64,000 nt of DNA from Nocardia puris (GCF_003315035.1 NZ_QNRE01000001.1:97224-161223); one strand, 5' to 3'; positions 29,391 to 38,255 are shown, numbered from the stretch's first letter. A program made the numbers and translations. The notes: generated by a model from the letters alone, not told the origin.

Positions 29391-30235
29391 GCCACACGCA
29401 CCGGCAGGAACATGGTGACCAGCTGCGTCGCGGCTACGTCGACCACCGCGATGGACACGACCGACAGCACAACCGCGCCGTTCACACCGTCGGCGACGCC
29501 GCGTGGACCGCCGCGCGCCTCCAGGCCGCGCTGGCAGGCGATTACAGCAACCAGGAAGCCGAACAGCATCGCCTTCCCCAGCGAGATCCAGACATCGGCC
29601 AGAACGGTGAAGGAGCCGAACGACAACCAGTACCCACCCGAGGTGACCCCTTGCACAGTCACCGCCATCGCATAGCCAGACGCGATTCCGACCGCCATGA
29701 TCAGAACGTTCAGCAACGGCGCCACGATGACCGCCGCCACCACACGCGGAACAACCAGGCGCGGGATGGGATCGATTCCCATCACTCTCATCGCATCGAT
29801 CTCGTCCCGAATGGTCCGCGCGCCCAGATCCGCGGCGATTGCCGATGCGCCCGCACCTGCCAACATCAACCCGGTCGCCAGGGGCGCACCGCGCTTCACC
29901 ACGCCCAGCCCACCCGCGGCGCCTACCAGTGAATCGGCGCCGAACTGCTGGATGAGGTTGCCCACCTGGACCGAAACGATCACCCCGAACGGGATCGCCA
30001 TCAGAATGGCGGGGACAGCGGTAACCGTGATCAGGTACCAGCTCTGCTGCCACATCTCCCGCCATTGGAAACGGCGGGTGACCAGGTCAGCGACCGCCAC
30101 ACAGACCGCATGAACCGCAAGCTCCACGGCTCGGCCGAATGTGCGGATCGCACCGAAACCGGTATCGGTGACGGATCGGACCGCAGTGCCGAACAGCGTC
30201 GCCTGTTCCGGAGCGCCAGGAGCGGACAGACTCAT
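29387..30235 (-). CDS. yrbEA: YrbE-type permease A of the mce operon
   Basis: A 282-residue MlaE-family permease. It contains the signature AGAGASAIAADLGARTIRDEIDAMRVMGIDPI and several membrane helices. ATG 30235 is used because the frame upstream overlaps the ferredoxin-like gene and lacks family similarity. It is the first gene of an eight-gene run in which consecutive genes overlap by 4-7 bp, implying one transcript and a fixed stoichiometry. Confidence 0.92.
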   Translation of the reverse strand: MSLSAPGAPEQATLFGTAVRSVTDTGFGAIRTFGRAVELAVHAVCVAVADLVTRRFQWREMWQQSWYLITVTAVPAILMAIPFGVIVSVQVGNLIQQFGADSLVGAAGGLGVVKRGAPLATGLMLAGAGASAIAADLGARTIRDEIDAMRVMGIDPIPRLVVPRVVAAVIVAPLLNVLIMAVGIASGYAMAVTVQGVTSGGYWLSFGSFTVLADVWISLGKAMLFGFLVAVIACQRGLEARGGPRGVADGVNGAVVLSVVSIAVVDVAATQLVTMFLPVRVA

Positions 30236-30275
30236 CGATCTCACTTTCTTTCCCCGGGGACGGTGGCCGTCATCG

Positions 30276-30593
30276 CTACAGATCCAGCACAAGCCGGGTG
30301 AGGCGACCCGGCTCCGCCACACATACGCGAACGCCGAGATACCCACGCTTCGACACCATCCCGACGGGGGGCGATCCCGCAGCGAATTCCGCTGCAACGA
30401 CCTCGATCTCACAGGAGCCGCAGATACCCGAGCCACACAGCGACCGGACCGGAACCCCCAGGTCGGTGAGAGCCTCCAGAACAGTCGAGTGGCCAGGTAC
30501 CGTCAAACTCGCACCGGTGCGCCGCAATTCGACGACGAGACCGCCGGGCTCGGGGTGTTCGGGCCCGTCACGGCGGGCCGCTCGCGCACTCAC
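30276..30593 (-). CDS. [2Fe-2S] ferredoxin domain, probably the tail of a lost phthalate-dioxygenase-reductase-type protein
   Basis: The last ~90 residues are a plant-type [2Fe-2S] domain: CGSGICGSC (C-x4-C-x2-C) plus a later C in RVCVAEPG, ending RLVLDL exactly as in the C-terminal domain of phthalate dioxygenase reductase-like proteins. The flavin and NAD(P)H domains normally preceding it (about 220 residues) are absent; the frame upstream is arginine-rich nonsense. No convincing ribosome site precedes the possible GTG at 30593. It is either a truncated gene or a free-standing ferredoxin. It sits between the MpaB-like oxygenase genes and yrbEA, on the same strand. Confidence 0.55.
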   Translation of the reverse strand: MSARAARRDGPEHPEPGGLVVELRRTGASLTVPGHSTVLEALTDLGVPVRSLCGSGICGSCEIEVVAAEFAAGSPPVGMVSKRGYLGVRVCVAEPGRLTRLVLDL

Positions 30594-30767
30594 CGGACGG
30601 GGCACACGGCGAGGCCGGCGGCGGTTCCGTCGTGTTGGTCGTACGGTGTGCCGTGTACACCGACCCGCGCGGCGAGATGCCTCGTAATCCGGGTGTTCAT
30701 CCGCCATGCCGGATCGTCGCCATCGGTTCGGCGGCGCATCCGGGAATTCGCACCCGGTATCCGATCG

Positions 30768-31955
30768 TCAACTCGGCGCAACAACACGTTGGTCCGGGCG
30801 ACTGCCCCGGTGAGCCACGACCAGGGTTGTACCGGCACCGACCGCAAGACGGGTGCCCGCCAGCAAGGCCCGAACGAGGGGCTCAGTGCTGTAGTACGAC
30901 ATCAACCCCACCACCGGTGCCGCCGCGGCCATCCGCATCCGGGCACGCGGGCCCGGATGCTCCAGCGACGCGGTAGCCGCCTTGGCCATTCCATCGGTCC
31001 ACTCCGGCGCGGAACCCGCTGTGGCGACCATGTAATCCGACATTTCCATGGCTTCGAGCGCATTGGCGGGAATCAGTTCCTCGGCTACGCCGAACACGGA
31101 GGCGATATACGCCCAGTAATGCGCTACGGCGTCGAAGTCGGCCATGATGTGGCGGCGGCCGTGAACGTGATCGAAGCACATCGGTGAGATCCCGAAGGTG
31201 ACCGCCGCACCCATCATGGTCGCGTTGGAGATCGGGTTCCCGTGAGAGGCGAAATGCTGGTCGCCCCAAACCTTCCTGAGTCCCGCACGCACTTGAGCGT
31301 GCATGAGGCGCACCCGTACGGTGTCCTTGAACACCGGGGACCACCGCGCCAAACCGTCGGGTCTGGTTACGTTCCAGAACCATGTCGCGGTCTCGAGACT
31401 TCGACGGTAGGGATCGTTGACGAATCGGCCCGTCGCACCGGTCGCCGAAGCGACCTCGGCACCGACGAAGGTACCCATGAAGTCCTGGACACCCATGGCC
31501 AGTTTGCCGGAGGTGGACACGTTGATCCACAGGCGCCGACCGTGCTCCCACAGCTGCGGGTCGTACCACGACGGCGGTGTGTCGAGCTGGTCGAACAACG
31601 CGACCAACTCGGCGGGCGGGTCGTCGACGGCGTCGATTCCGTGGTCGAGTGCCGTCTCCAGCATGCGCCTGCCACGGGCCGTGCCGATCCGCCCGAATGC
31701 CTCTACCACCCCGTCCATCTGCTCGTCCCCCTGCCACAGGTGATCCGCCATCAGACGGGTACGCGGCGTGTCGACCGGCTCCGGACGGACATTTATCCAG
31801 GGCGAGAGCATCTTTCGGCGCGCTTCCCACCAGAGCTCGGACGGGATGGCGCGAGGCGGCGCGGGACGCAGCGGTTTTCCGGGCCGATAGTAGTAGTCGA
31901 ACGGATGTTTCTGCGAGGCAATGACGGCGGAGCCGTCCTCGTCGGTCTGCCGCAT
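30768..31955 (-). CDS. MpaB-family (DUF2236) oxygenase-like protein
   Basis: A 395-residue member of the DUF2236/MpaB/latex-clearing-protein superfamily, haem-dependent oxygenases or related proteins. Helical segments such as GVQDFMGTFVGAEVASATGATGRFVNDPYRRSLET, FKDTVRVRLMHAQVR and HYWAYIASVFGVAEELIP carry the family histidines. ATG 31955 lies 2 bp past the stop of the preceding DUF2236 gene, so the pair is co-transcribed. Biochemical function of such actinobacterial paralogues is unknown; proximity to mce genes hints at lipid or sterol metabolism. Confidence 0.75.
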   Translation of the reverse strand: MRQTDEDGSAVIASQKHPFDYYYRPGKPLRPAPPRAIPSELWWEARRKMLSPWINVRPEPVDTPRTRLMADHLWQGDEQMDGVVEAFGRIGTARGRRMLETALDHGIDAVDDPPAELVALFDQLDTPPSWYDPQLWEHGRRLWINVSTSGKLAMGVQDFMGTFVGAEVASATGATGRFVNDPYRRSLETATWFWNVTRPDGLARWSPVFKDTVRVRLMHAQVRAGLRKVWGDQHFASHGNPISNATMMGAAVTFGISPMCFDHVHGRRHIMADFDAVAHYWAYIASVFGVAEELIPANALEAMEMSDYMVATAGSAPEWTDGMAKAATASLEHPGPRARMRMAAAAPVVGLMSYYSTEPLVRALLAGTRLAVGAGTTLVVAHRGSRPDQRVVAPS

Positions 31956-31957
31956 CG

Positions 31958-32974
31958 TCAAAATCCTGTCAGTTGCCTGAGCTTGGTCGTGGTGTCCGTG
32001 CCGAAATCCGCATGGACCGGGCAGTAGTGCCGCGGGTCGTCGCGGTGCTCGGGTGCGGGCCAGAAGAGTTTCGGCGACTCCGGTGGCGCCAGCGTGGCCG
32101 GCCGTTTACCCGCCGCACGCCGCCGCGCCGCTCGGATTCGCGGGAAGAAATACCTGAGGGCATCCGGAGTCAGTGCGTCCATCACGGTGAAGATCCGGCA
32201 TATCGCCCGGAACTGCCGCTCCTGCCGCGCCGTCCAGGTGAATCCCATAGTTCTACGGATGGCGGGATCACACAACCCGATCGTGAAGAAGTGATAGAAC
32301 CGCGCTCCCGGAGGTCTGATCACCTTCTCCCACAAGGGTTTCGGAATCCAACGTACGATCGGGAAGATGGGCACGGGCGCCGTCTCGGCGAGGTGCCATA
32401 CATCCCATGCAGCCGTGGTCGGTTCGAGGACGTTCTCGCACATGTCGTCCCAGTAACGCTGGAATTCCTCCCAGGTCTTGGGCACCACGCGCATGCTCAT
32501 CCCGTACATCTCGTACCACTGATACTGCTCTCGCCACAGCTGTTCCTTCTGCGCATCGGTGAGTCCGCCCATCAGCAGATCTCCCGCGCGAAGCGTCTCC
32601 ATGAAGAACACGGCGTGCGCCCAGTAGAAGGTGCCGGGCTCCAACGCGCTGTAACGCCGCCCCTGCGCGTCGGTTCCTTTGATGCTCCGGTGGTAGTCGA
32701 CGATTTCGCGCGCCGTCTGCCGGGCCCTCGGCCCGTCGAAGATCACGCCGACGATCGGATAGGCCGAGCGAAAGACCCGCTGATAGAACTCGTCCTGGAT
32801 ACGGGAGTGGAACTCCACCCCCGCCCCGAGCCCTGGGTGCATGTTCTGCACCATGCCGAGAAACAGCCCGGTAGGGGCGAAGTAGAGGGACCCGAAGATC
32901 TTCCAAGTCAGCGAATCAGGGCCGAGAGGTACCGGCTCACTCGGCGGTTCAGCAACTGAGCCATGTGACAACAT
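31958..32974 (-). CDS. MpaB-family (DUF2236) oxygenase-like protein
   Basis: A 338-residue DUF2236 protein. It starts in the typical way (LGPDSLTWKIFGSLYFAPTGLFLGMVQNMHPGLGAGVEFHS) soon after the chosen ATG 32974. Later segments YWAHAVFFMETLRAGD and WYEMYGMSMRVVPKTWEEFQRYWDDM belong to the same family. The open frame extends to 33265 but that extension lacks family similarity. The start codon lies inside an inverted repeat (32961-32992) and has no clear ribosome site. It forms an operon with the second DUF2236 gene. Confidence 0.75.
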   Translation of the reverse strand: MLSHGSVAEPPSEPVPLGPDSLTWKIFGSLYFAPTGLFLGMVQNMHPGLGAGVEFHSRIQDEFYQRVFRSAYPIVGVIFDGPRARQTAREIVDYHRSIKGTDAQGRRYSALEPGTFYWAHAVFFMETLRAGDLLMGGLTDAQKEQLWREQYQWYEMYGMSMRVVPKTWEEFQRYWDDMCENVLEPTTAAWDVWHLAETAPVPIFPIVRWIPKPLWEKVIRPPGARFYHFFTIGLCDPAIRRTMGFTWTARQERQFRAICRIFTVMDALTPDALRYFFPRIRAARRRAAGKRPATLAPPESPKLFWPAPEHRDDPRHYCPVHADFGTDTTTKLRQLTGF

Positions 32975-32992
32975 GACAGAAGTGTGACATGG
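32961..32992. promoter_or_regulatory. Imperfect inverted repeat over the DUF2236 start codon
   Basis: CCATGTGACA (32961-32970) and TGTGACATGG (32983-32992) are inverted copies with 9 of 10 positions matching. The repeat overlaps the ATG of the DUF2236 gene and lies in the divergent gap to the Mce-associated gene, so it is a candidate repressor site. Confidence 0.45.
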
Positions 32993-33160
32993 TAACTCTT
33001 GCCACCGCAAGGGGCATCTTCCGCCAGTCAATCCTGGCGGACACGGGAGAGGTATGCGATCCATGCAACTATCTAGCAATTCATTGGCAATCTGCGAGGG
33101 ATCCGGGGCCTGCCGTGGAGACGGATCGAACACCGGCGTTTCGCGGATCGCGGAGTTACC

Positions 33161-33817
33161 GTGAACGGCGATGCGGGCAAGGCCCTCGACCACACACCCG
33201 AGGACGAGCCGACCGCCGAGAACGGTTCGGATCCCACGGATTCCACGGTCAGCGCTCTGCGTCAAGGTCGGCCGTCGATCTCGGACCGCCCCCGCGCGGC
33301 CGTTTCGCTACAACTGTCGAGCATCGTCGCAGGCGCAGCGATCGCCATCCTGATCGGCGCGGTCGGCGTTCTGTCGGTCATCCTCTGGACAACACGCAGC
33401 GACGTCGCCGCGACTCGCGCCGGAATCGACAACGGTCGGCGCGCCGAACAAATCGCCACCGACTATGCCGTCGGCGCGTCCAACATCAACTTTCAAGAAG
33501 CCAACGTCTGGCTGGAGAAGCTCAAGGCCAACACCACCCCGCAATTGGCCAGCAAGTTCGACGCTACGACCCCCGCGCTACACGAGATCCTCGTGCCCCT
33601 GCGGTGGACCTCCACCGCGACACCGATCGCTGCCAAAGTCACGTCCGAGTCCGGTGGCATCTACACCGTCCACGTCTTCCTCGACGTCACCTCCACGAAC
33701 GCTCGAACCCCCGACGGCGCCAGGACCACCGTCACCTACACCGTCGCCGTCGACACGAACTCCGACTGGAAGATCACCGATGTCAGCGGACTCGGCGGAC
33801 CACTGCCCGCCAACTGA
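33161..33817 (+). CDS. Mce-associated membrane protein
   Basis: A 218-residue protein with a disordered acidic N-terminus, one membrane helix (about 47-75, SIVAGAAIAILIGAVGVLSVIL) and an extracytoplasmic domain of the Mam/VirB8-like fold (AEQIATDYAVGASNINFQEANVWLEKLKANTTPQL ... YTVAVDTNSDWKITDV). Such proteins stabilise Mce complexes and are usually encoded at the end of the mce operon; here it is divergent and 3 kb from yrbEA. GTG 33161 has GGAG 5 nt upstream. Confidence 0.82.
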   Translation: MNGDAGKALDHTPEDEPTAENGSDPTDSTVSALRQGRPSISDRPRAAVSLQLSSIVAGAAIAILIGAVGVLSVILWTTRSDVAATRAGIDNGRRAEQIATDYAVGASNINFQEANVWLEKLKANTTPQLASKFDATTPALHEILVPLRWTSTATPIAAKVTSESGGIYTVHVFLDVTSTNARTPDGARTTVTYTVAVDTNSDWKITDVSGLGGPLPAN

Positions 33818-33819
33818 CG

Positions 33820-34025
33820 GAAAACTCGGAGAACTCGAGGACCGTTCACTTGCGGTATCCTCGGTCGCCGCGGTGCAGACCGGCTTCGACACTTTGGCGA
33901 TCTTGTCCCCGATCCTGGCGGCCGCGGTAGCGGAAACCGTTGCGCAGCAGGTGGATTATGCAGGTTTGGCTGATCGTTTCGACCGGCCTCCGACATGCCC
34001 TGAGACCGTCGCGGACCAACATCGA
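33820..34025 (-). pseudogene. IS256-family (Mutator) transposase remnant
   Basis: On the minus strand a fragment reads VRDGLRACRRPVETISQTCIIHLLRN then GFRY, matching the IS256 transposase core DGL-x-GLP-x-VQTCIVHLLRNSFRY. A shift of frame then gives IGDKIAKVSKPVCTAATED, equivalent to the following AIAKxLKPVYTAATED, and another shift gives LEFSEF. At least two frameshifts and loss of both ends make it non-functional. No terminal inverted repeats were found. Confidence 0.75.
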
Positions 34026-34217
34026 CACGTCACGATGCCACAGTTGCGCAACTCGGTGAACGCGTGCGGGCCGGCCGACCCCATCCGCTCGCCCGTACCG
34101 GCCTCCACCCCCTTCGGCTCCCAGACAGGAGAACTCGTGCCGGTCGACTCACCGAGCATGAGCACATACGCGCAGCAGAAATGCTGTCGTCAGGTGACTG
34201 AAGTAACGTGCCTCCAC

Positions 34218-34979
34218 ATGAGTGATCTGTTGGGTAAGAGTGCGCTGGTGAGTGGGGCGAGCCGGGGGATCGGGAAGGCGGTGGCGGCGGAGCTGCTGCG
34301 GCGCGGGGCGAATGTGGTGATCACCGCGCGCAAGCCGGAGCCGTTGGAGGAGGCGGCGGGCGAGCTGCGGGCGCTGGGGCATCAGGGCGAGGTCGTCACG
34401 GTGGCCGGGAATTCCGGGGACGCGGAGAGCCGGGCGGCGGCGGTCGGGCGGGCGGTGTCGGAGTTCGGATCGCTCGACATCCTGATCAATAACACCGGGA
34501 TCAATCCGGTGTACGGGTCGCTGATGGACGCCGATCTGGACGCGGTGCGCAAGATCTTCGACGTGAACGTCGTCGCGGCGCTCGGGTACATCCAGGAGGC
34601 GTACAAGGCGTGGATGCGGGACAACGGCGGCGCGATCGTGAACGTGGCCAGCGTCGCCGGCATCCGCTCCACCGGCCTGATCGCCGCCTACGGCGCCTCG
34701 AAGGCCGCGCTCATCCGGCTCACCGACGAACTGGCCTGGCAGCTGGGCCCGAACATCCGGGTGAACGCGGTCGCGCCCGGCGTGGTGAAGACGAAGTTCG
34801 CGGGCGCGCTGTACGAGGCGGGCGAGGAGCAGGCGGCGTCGGTGTATCCGATGAAGCGGCTCGGCGCGCCCGAGGATGTGGCGAAATTGATCGGCTTCCT
34901 GGTCTCCGACGAGGCCGCGTGGATCACCGGCGAAACCGTGCGCGTCGACGGCGGGCTGCTCTCCACCGGCGGCATCTGA
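34218..34979 (+). CDS. Short-chain dehydrogenase/reductase
   Basis: A 253-residue classical SDR with cofactor motif SGASRGIGKAVA (TGxxxGxG variant), the structural NNTG (ILINNTGINP), catalytic Ser in NVASVAG and the YGASK catalytic Tyr-Lys pair, then the C-terminal VRVDGG of SDRs that use NAD(P)H. FabG-like, 3-oxoacyl or alcohol substrate unknown. ATG 34218 is preceded at 8 bp by TAACGT, suggesting a leaderless transcript. Confidence 0.88.
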   Translation: MSDLLGKSALVSGASRGIGKAVAAELLRRGANVVITARKPEPLEEAAGELRALGHQGEVVTVAGNSGDAESRAAAVGRAVSEFGSLDILINNTGINPVYGSLMDADLDAVRKIFDVNVVAALGYIQEAYKAWMRDNGGAIVNVASVAGIRSTGLIAAYGASKAALIRLTDELAWQLGPNIRVNAVAPGVVKTKFAGALYEAGEEQAASVYPMKRLGAPEDVAKLIGFLVSDEAAWITGETVRVDGGLLSTGGI

Positions 34980-35021
34980 TCTGTCCGACGGCGCGGCACC
35001 CGGCCGCGCCGCCGGTGCGGC

Positions 35022-35810
35022 TCAGCGGAACAGCAAGGCGCCCTTGATATCCGCGTGCCGGTAGCCCAGGTAGCGCTGGACGGTCTCGGACGGGAAGCCG
35101 GGGGCGCCGGTGGCCAGGGTCATCACGACGTACCGGTCCACGTTCTCGATCGACCAGGAGTTGGTCGCGGCGCCGGCGAGGTAGCTGCCGTCGCGGAGCC
35201 GCAGCTCCTCGGTGCGCAGGCGGGACACGGCTTCGGCGGCCTCGTCGTCACCGCGCATGGTGACGACGAACTGGGTGAGCATCACGTTCCCGTTCTCGGT
35301 GCGGAACGCGGCCTCGGTCGCGAACTCGCAGCCGAGTCCGGTGAGGGTGCCCGCCGTCTCGATCTCGGCGCAGTTTTCGTGGTCGACTCCGTCGACGTAT
35401 TCGGCGTGCAGTTCCACGCCGCCGAACCGGAAGTCCCAGTCGTGGCCGAACTCGGACAGGGTGTAGTGCGCGGGTGCGTCGGGTTCGGTGGGCAGCGTGA
35501 TGCCGGGGCGGTCCGCCGCCTGCCGGAGACGGTCGGGCACATACCACAGCAGCACACCCGATCCGATGATGAGCGCGAGCACCGCGACCACCGCCCGCAC
35601 CAGGCACCCGTTCGGCGCCTTTCGTCGCGCTCGACGCTTGGGCGGCTGCTCCGAGCCGTAGCCCGACTCCAGTGGCGGAATCTCCCACGCCGACTGCGCC
35701 GGCCCCTGCGGCCGGACACCGTACTGCGGCGGCTGCCCCCACCCTTGCGGTTGACCCCAACCCTGCGGCTGTCCCTGACCGTGCGCCGGGGAACCGTTGC
35801 CGAACACCAT
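35022..35810 (-). CDS. Hypothetical membrane-anchored protein with Pro/Gln-rich N-terminus
   Basis: A 262-residue protein not assigned to a named family. The first ~50 residues are Gly/Gln/Pro repeats (GQPQGWGQPQGWGQPPQYG), then a basic patch (PKRRARRK), one membrane helix (LVRAVVAVLALIIGSGVLLWYV) and a ~170-residue extracytoplasmic domain with two cysteines (ENCAEIETAGTLTGLGCEF). The topology resembles actinobacterial septal or sensory anchors. GGGAGG lies just upstream of ATG 35810. Confidence 0.7.
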   Translation of the reverse strand: MVFGNGSPAHGQGQPQGWGQPQGWGQPPQYGVRPQGPAQSAWEIPPLESGYGSEQPPKRRARRKAPNGCLVRAVVAVLALIIGSGVLLWYVPDRLRQAADRPGITLPTEPDAPAHYTLSEFGHDWDFRFGGVELHAEYVDGVDHENCAEIETAGTLTGLGCEFATEAAFRTENGNVMLTQFVVTMRGDDEAAEAVSRLRTEELRLRDGSYLAGAATNSWSIENVDRYVVMTLATGAPGFPSETVQRYLGYRHADIKGALLFR

Positions 35811-35933
35811 CAGACCTCCCCATCGGGCAAACCAACCGCCACCCGGCCGATTCGCGCCCTCGCACCTTACCCGTCCAGATGCGCCGATCCGCCCCGGAGC
35901 TAGGCTCCCCGTCGAGCGATTCGAGGAGAGGCC

Positions 35934-37034
35934 ATGGGTGCGGAGGTGGTGGTCTGCGGGCTCGGGCCTGCGGGGCGGGCGCTCGCGCATCGGTGTGTGG
36001 TGCGGGGGATGGCCGTCACCGCGATCGATCCGGCGCCGGAGCGGCCGTGGGTGGCGACGTATGGGGCGTGGGCTGATGAGCTGCCGGAGTGGTTGCCGGC
36101 CGGTGCTGTCGCGGCGAGCGTGACACGCCCGGCCGCGTGGGCCGAAACGCGGCATGCGCTCGATCGCGCGTACGCGGTGCTGGATTCCGAGGGGTTGCGC
36201 TCGGGGCTGGTTATCTCGGGTGCGCGGGTGGTGGCCGAGCGGGTGGTTCGGGTGGAGCGCAACGCCGTCACGCTCGCGTCGGGTGCCGTCGTGACGGGTG
36301 AGCGCGTGATCGATGCGCGAGGACTTGCCCGCTCCCCCGCTCGCGCCGAGCAGACGGCTTACGGCATCGTTCTGCGCGCCGCGGACGCGGAGGCATTGTT
36401 CATGGACTGGCGCGCCGACAACGGCGCGAATCCCCTTGCGCCCCGGTCGTTTCTCTATGCCATTCCACTCGGGGACGGCGAGTTCCTTTTCGAGGAAACC
36501 TGCTTGGCGGGCCGTCCCGCGCTCGGATCGGACGAACTGCGAAACCGATTGCTGCACAGATTGTCTTCTCGCGGAATAGAATTCGATGCGAATACGCGCG
36601 TCGAGCGCGTTCGATTTCCGGTGGAAGGCGGCAAACCCGGTCGGGGAAGATTCGGCGCGGCGGGTGGATTCACCCATCCGGCAACGGGTTACAGCGTCGC
36701 AGCCGCACTCTCGGCCGCTGACGCGGTCGCGGCGGGCCAGTCGGTCTGGCCGGCTTCCGCACGGGCCGTGCACGCCCTGCGCGCCGCGGGTCTGCGGGCC
36801 TTGCTTGCCCTACCACCCGCCGACGTGCCCCAGTTCTTCGAGGCGTTCTTCGAGCTCCCCGCCGAACGGCAACGCGCGTATCTGTCGGGTCGCAGCGACC
36901 TGACCGGCACCGTCGCCGCTATGGGCGGACTGTTCCGGAGACTGCCGCCCCGATTGCGCGCGCGAATCGCCGCGACGACCCTCGGGATTCACGTTGGCTC
37001 GCCAGCGACCGGCCCTTCGGCCATGATGGAGTGA
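35934..37034 (+). CDS. Lycopene cyclase family protein
   Basis: A 366-residue FAD enzyme. It has an N-terminal dinucleotide-binding motif (VVCGLGPAGRALAHRC), the cyclase segment PLAPRSFLYAIPLGDGEFLFEETCLAGRPAL, and a GGFTHPATGYSVAAALSAAD stretch as in CrtY/CrtL. These enzymes form beta-ionone rings on lycopene. No other carotenoid gene is nearby, which is common in Nocardia and Rhodococcus, where crtL is unlinked. GAGGAGAGG precedes the ATG. Its stop overlaps the Ku start by 1 bp. Confidence 0.85.
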   Translation: MGAEVVVCGLGPAGRALAHRCVVRGMAVTAIDPAPERPWVATYGAWADELPEWLPAGAVAASVTRPAAWAETRHALDRAYAVLDSEGLRSGLVISGARVVAERVVRVERNAVTLASGAVVTGERVIDARGLARSPARAEQTAYGIVLRAADAEALFMDWRADNGANPLAPRSFLYAIPLGDGEFLFEETCLAGRPALGSDELRNRLLHRLSSRGIEFDANTRVERVRFPVEGGKPGRGRFGAAGGFTHPATGYSVAAALSAADAVAAGQSVWPASARAVHALRAAGLRALLALPPADVPQFFEAFFELPAERQRAYLSGRSDLTGTVAAMGGLFRRLPPRLRARIAATTLGIHVGSPATGPSAMME

Positions 37035-37954
37035 TGGCACGGGCGATATGGAAGGGCTCGATCGCGTTCGGGCTGGTCAATGTTCCGGTCAAGGTGTATA
37101 CGGCCACCGAGGACCACGACATCAAATTCCATCAGGTGCACGCCAAAGACGGCGGACGGATCAAATACCAGCGGATCTGCTCGATCGACGGCAAACCCGT
37201 CGATTACGTGGATATCGCCAAAGCGTACGAATCCCCCGAGGGGGAGACGGTGATCCTGTCCGACGAGGATTTCGCCCGCCTGCCCGCCGCCGAGAAGCAC
37301 GAGATCCCGGTACTCCAATTCGTGCCGTCCGAACAGATCGACCCGATGCTGTTCGACAAGAGCTACTACCTGGAGCCCGATTCCACCACGCCGAAGGCCT
37401 ACGTCCTGCTGGCCACCACGCTGGAGCGCATCGACCGCACCGCGCTGGTGCATTTCACGTTGCGCCAGAAGACGCGGCTGGCGGCGCTGCGGGTGCGCGA
37501 CGGCATGCTCGTGATCCAGACGCTGCTGTGGCCCGACGAGGTGCGCTCGGTCGAATTCGAGTCCCTGCGCGACGCGGCCGAACCGCGCCCGCAGGAGATC
37601 GCGATGGCCGAGACCCTGGTCGAGACCATGTCCGACGATTTCGATCCCTCGCTCTACACCGACGAGTACCAGATCGAGCTGAAGAAGATGCTGGACGCGG
37701 CCATCGAGGCGGGCGGCACCGTCACCGCCGAACCGGAGGAGAAGCCGGCGGAGATGGACGCCGAGGTGGTGGACCTGGTGGCCGCCCTGCAACGCAGCCT
37801 GGAGGCCAGCGGGCGGCGCGGCGCCGAAGCGGAGAAGAAGGCGCCCGCCAAGAAGACCGCCGCGAAGAAGGCTCCGGCGAAGAAAGCCGCGGCCAAGAAG
37901 ACCACGGCGGCGAAGGCCCCGGCCAAGAAGACCGCTACACGCAAGGGGGCATAG
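37034..37954 (+). CDS. ku: Non-homologous end joining protein Ku
   Basis: A 306-residue bacterial Ku. The conserved start (MARAIWKGSIAFGLVNVPVKVYTATEDHDIKFHQVH), the core (KSYYLEPD, KAYVLL) and the C-terminal EIAMAETLVETMSDDFDPSLYTDEYQIEL are family-diagnostic. It homodimerises on broken DNA ends and recruits LigD. The last ~50 residues are a lysine/alanine-rich tail (KKTAAKKAPAKK type), known in mycobacterial-type Ku to aid DNA binding. GTG 37031 is an alternative start. No ligD is in the window. Confidence 0.95.
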   Translation: MARAIWKGSIAFGLVNVPVKVYTATEDHDIKFHQVHAKDGGRIKYQRICSIDGKPVDYVDIAKAYESPEGETVILSDEDFARLPAAEKHEIPVLQFVPSEQIDPMLFDKSYYLEPDSTTPKAYVLLATTLERIDRTALVHFTLRQKTRLAALRVRDGMLVIQTLLWPDEVRSVEFESLRDAAEPRPQEIAMAETLVETMSDDFDPSLYTDEYQIELKKMLDAAIEAGGTVTAEPEEKPAEMDAEVVDLVAALQRSLEASGRRGAEAEKKAPAKKTAAKKAPAKKAAAKKTTAAKAPAKKTATRKGA

Positions 37955-37973
37955 CGCTAGGCGGGCCGCACCA

Positions 37974-38255
37974 TCACGCGGTGACGCAACCGCACCCGGA
38001 CTCACTCGAACAGCCTCCGCTCGCCCCGCACTCCCGCCGGCTCGCGCGCACCCTCGACCAGACCACTCCCACCACACCGACCGCGATCAACACGAACCCC
38101 AGCGGCTCCCACCACGACATGCTCAGCAGCGCGACACCACCGCCGGCGATACCGAGGTCCGCCAGCAGCGGAACGAGGCAGCAGCCGACGCAGATCGCCG
38201 CGCCCACGCCGATCGTCGCGAGCCACCGGCGGGGAGTACGGGATTCAGCACCCAC
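37974..38255 (-). CDS. Small Cys-rich two-helix membrane protein, MerT/MerC-like
   Basis: A 93-residue protein with two membrane helices. The first contains a vicinal Cys pair (AAICVGCCLVPLLADLG), as in mercuric ion importers. The C-terminal tail is rich in cysteine (CGASGGCSSESGCGC). GTG 38255 lies within the MerR gene end (11-bp overlap), so it belongs to the same operon. The arrangement suggests transport or binding of a thiophilic metal, probably mercury. Confidence 0.6.
   Translation of the reverse strand: MGAESRTPRRWLATIGVGAAICVGCCLVPLLADLGIAGGGVALLSMSWWEPLGFVLIAVGVVGVVWSRVRASRRECGASGGCSSESGCGCVTA

Noticed and set aside
32975..33265. N-terminal extension of the first DUF2236 gene to 33265
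   Set aside because: The extension lacks family similarity and overlaps the divergent Mce-associated gene; family members begin near LGPDSLTWK.
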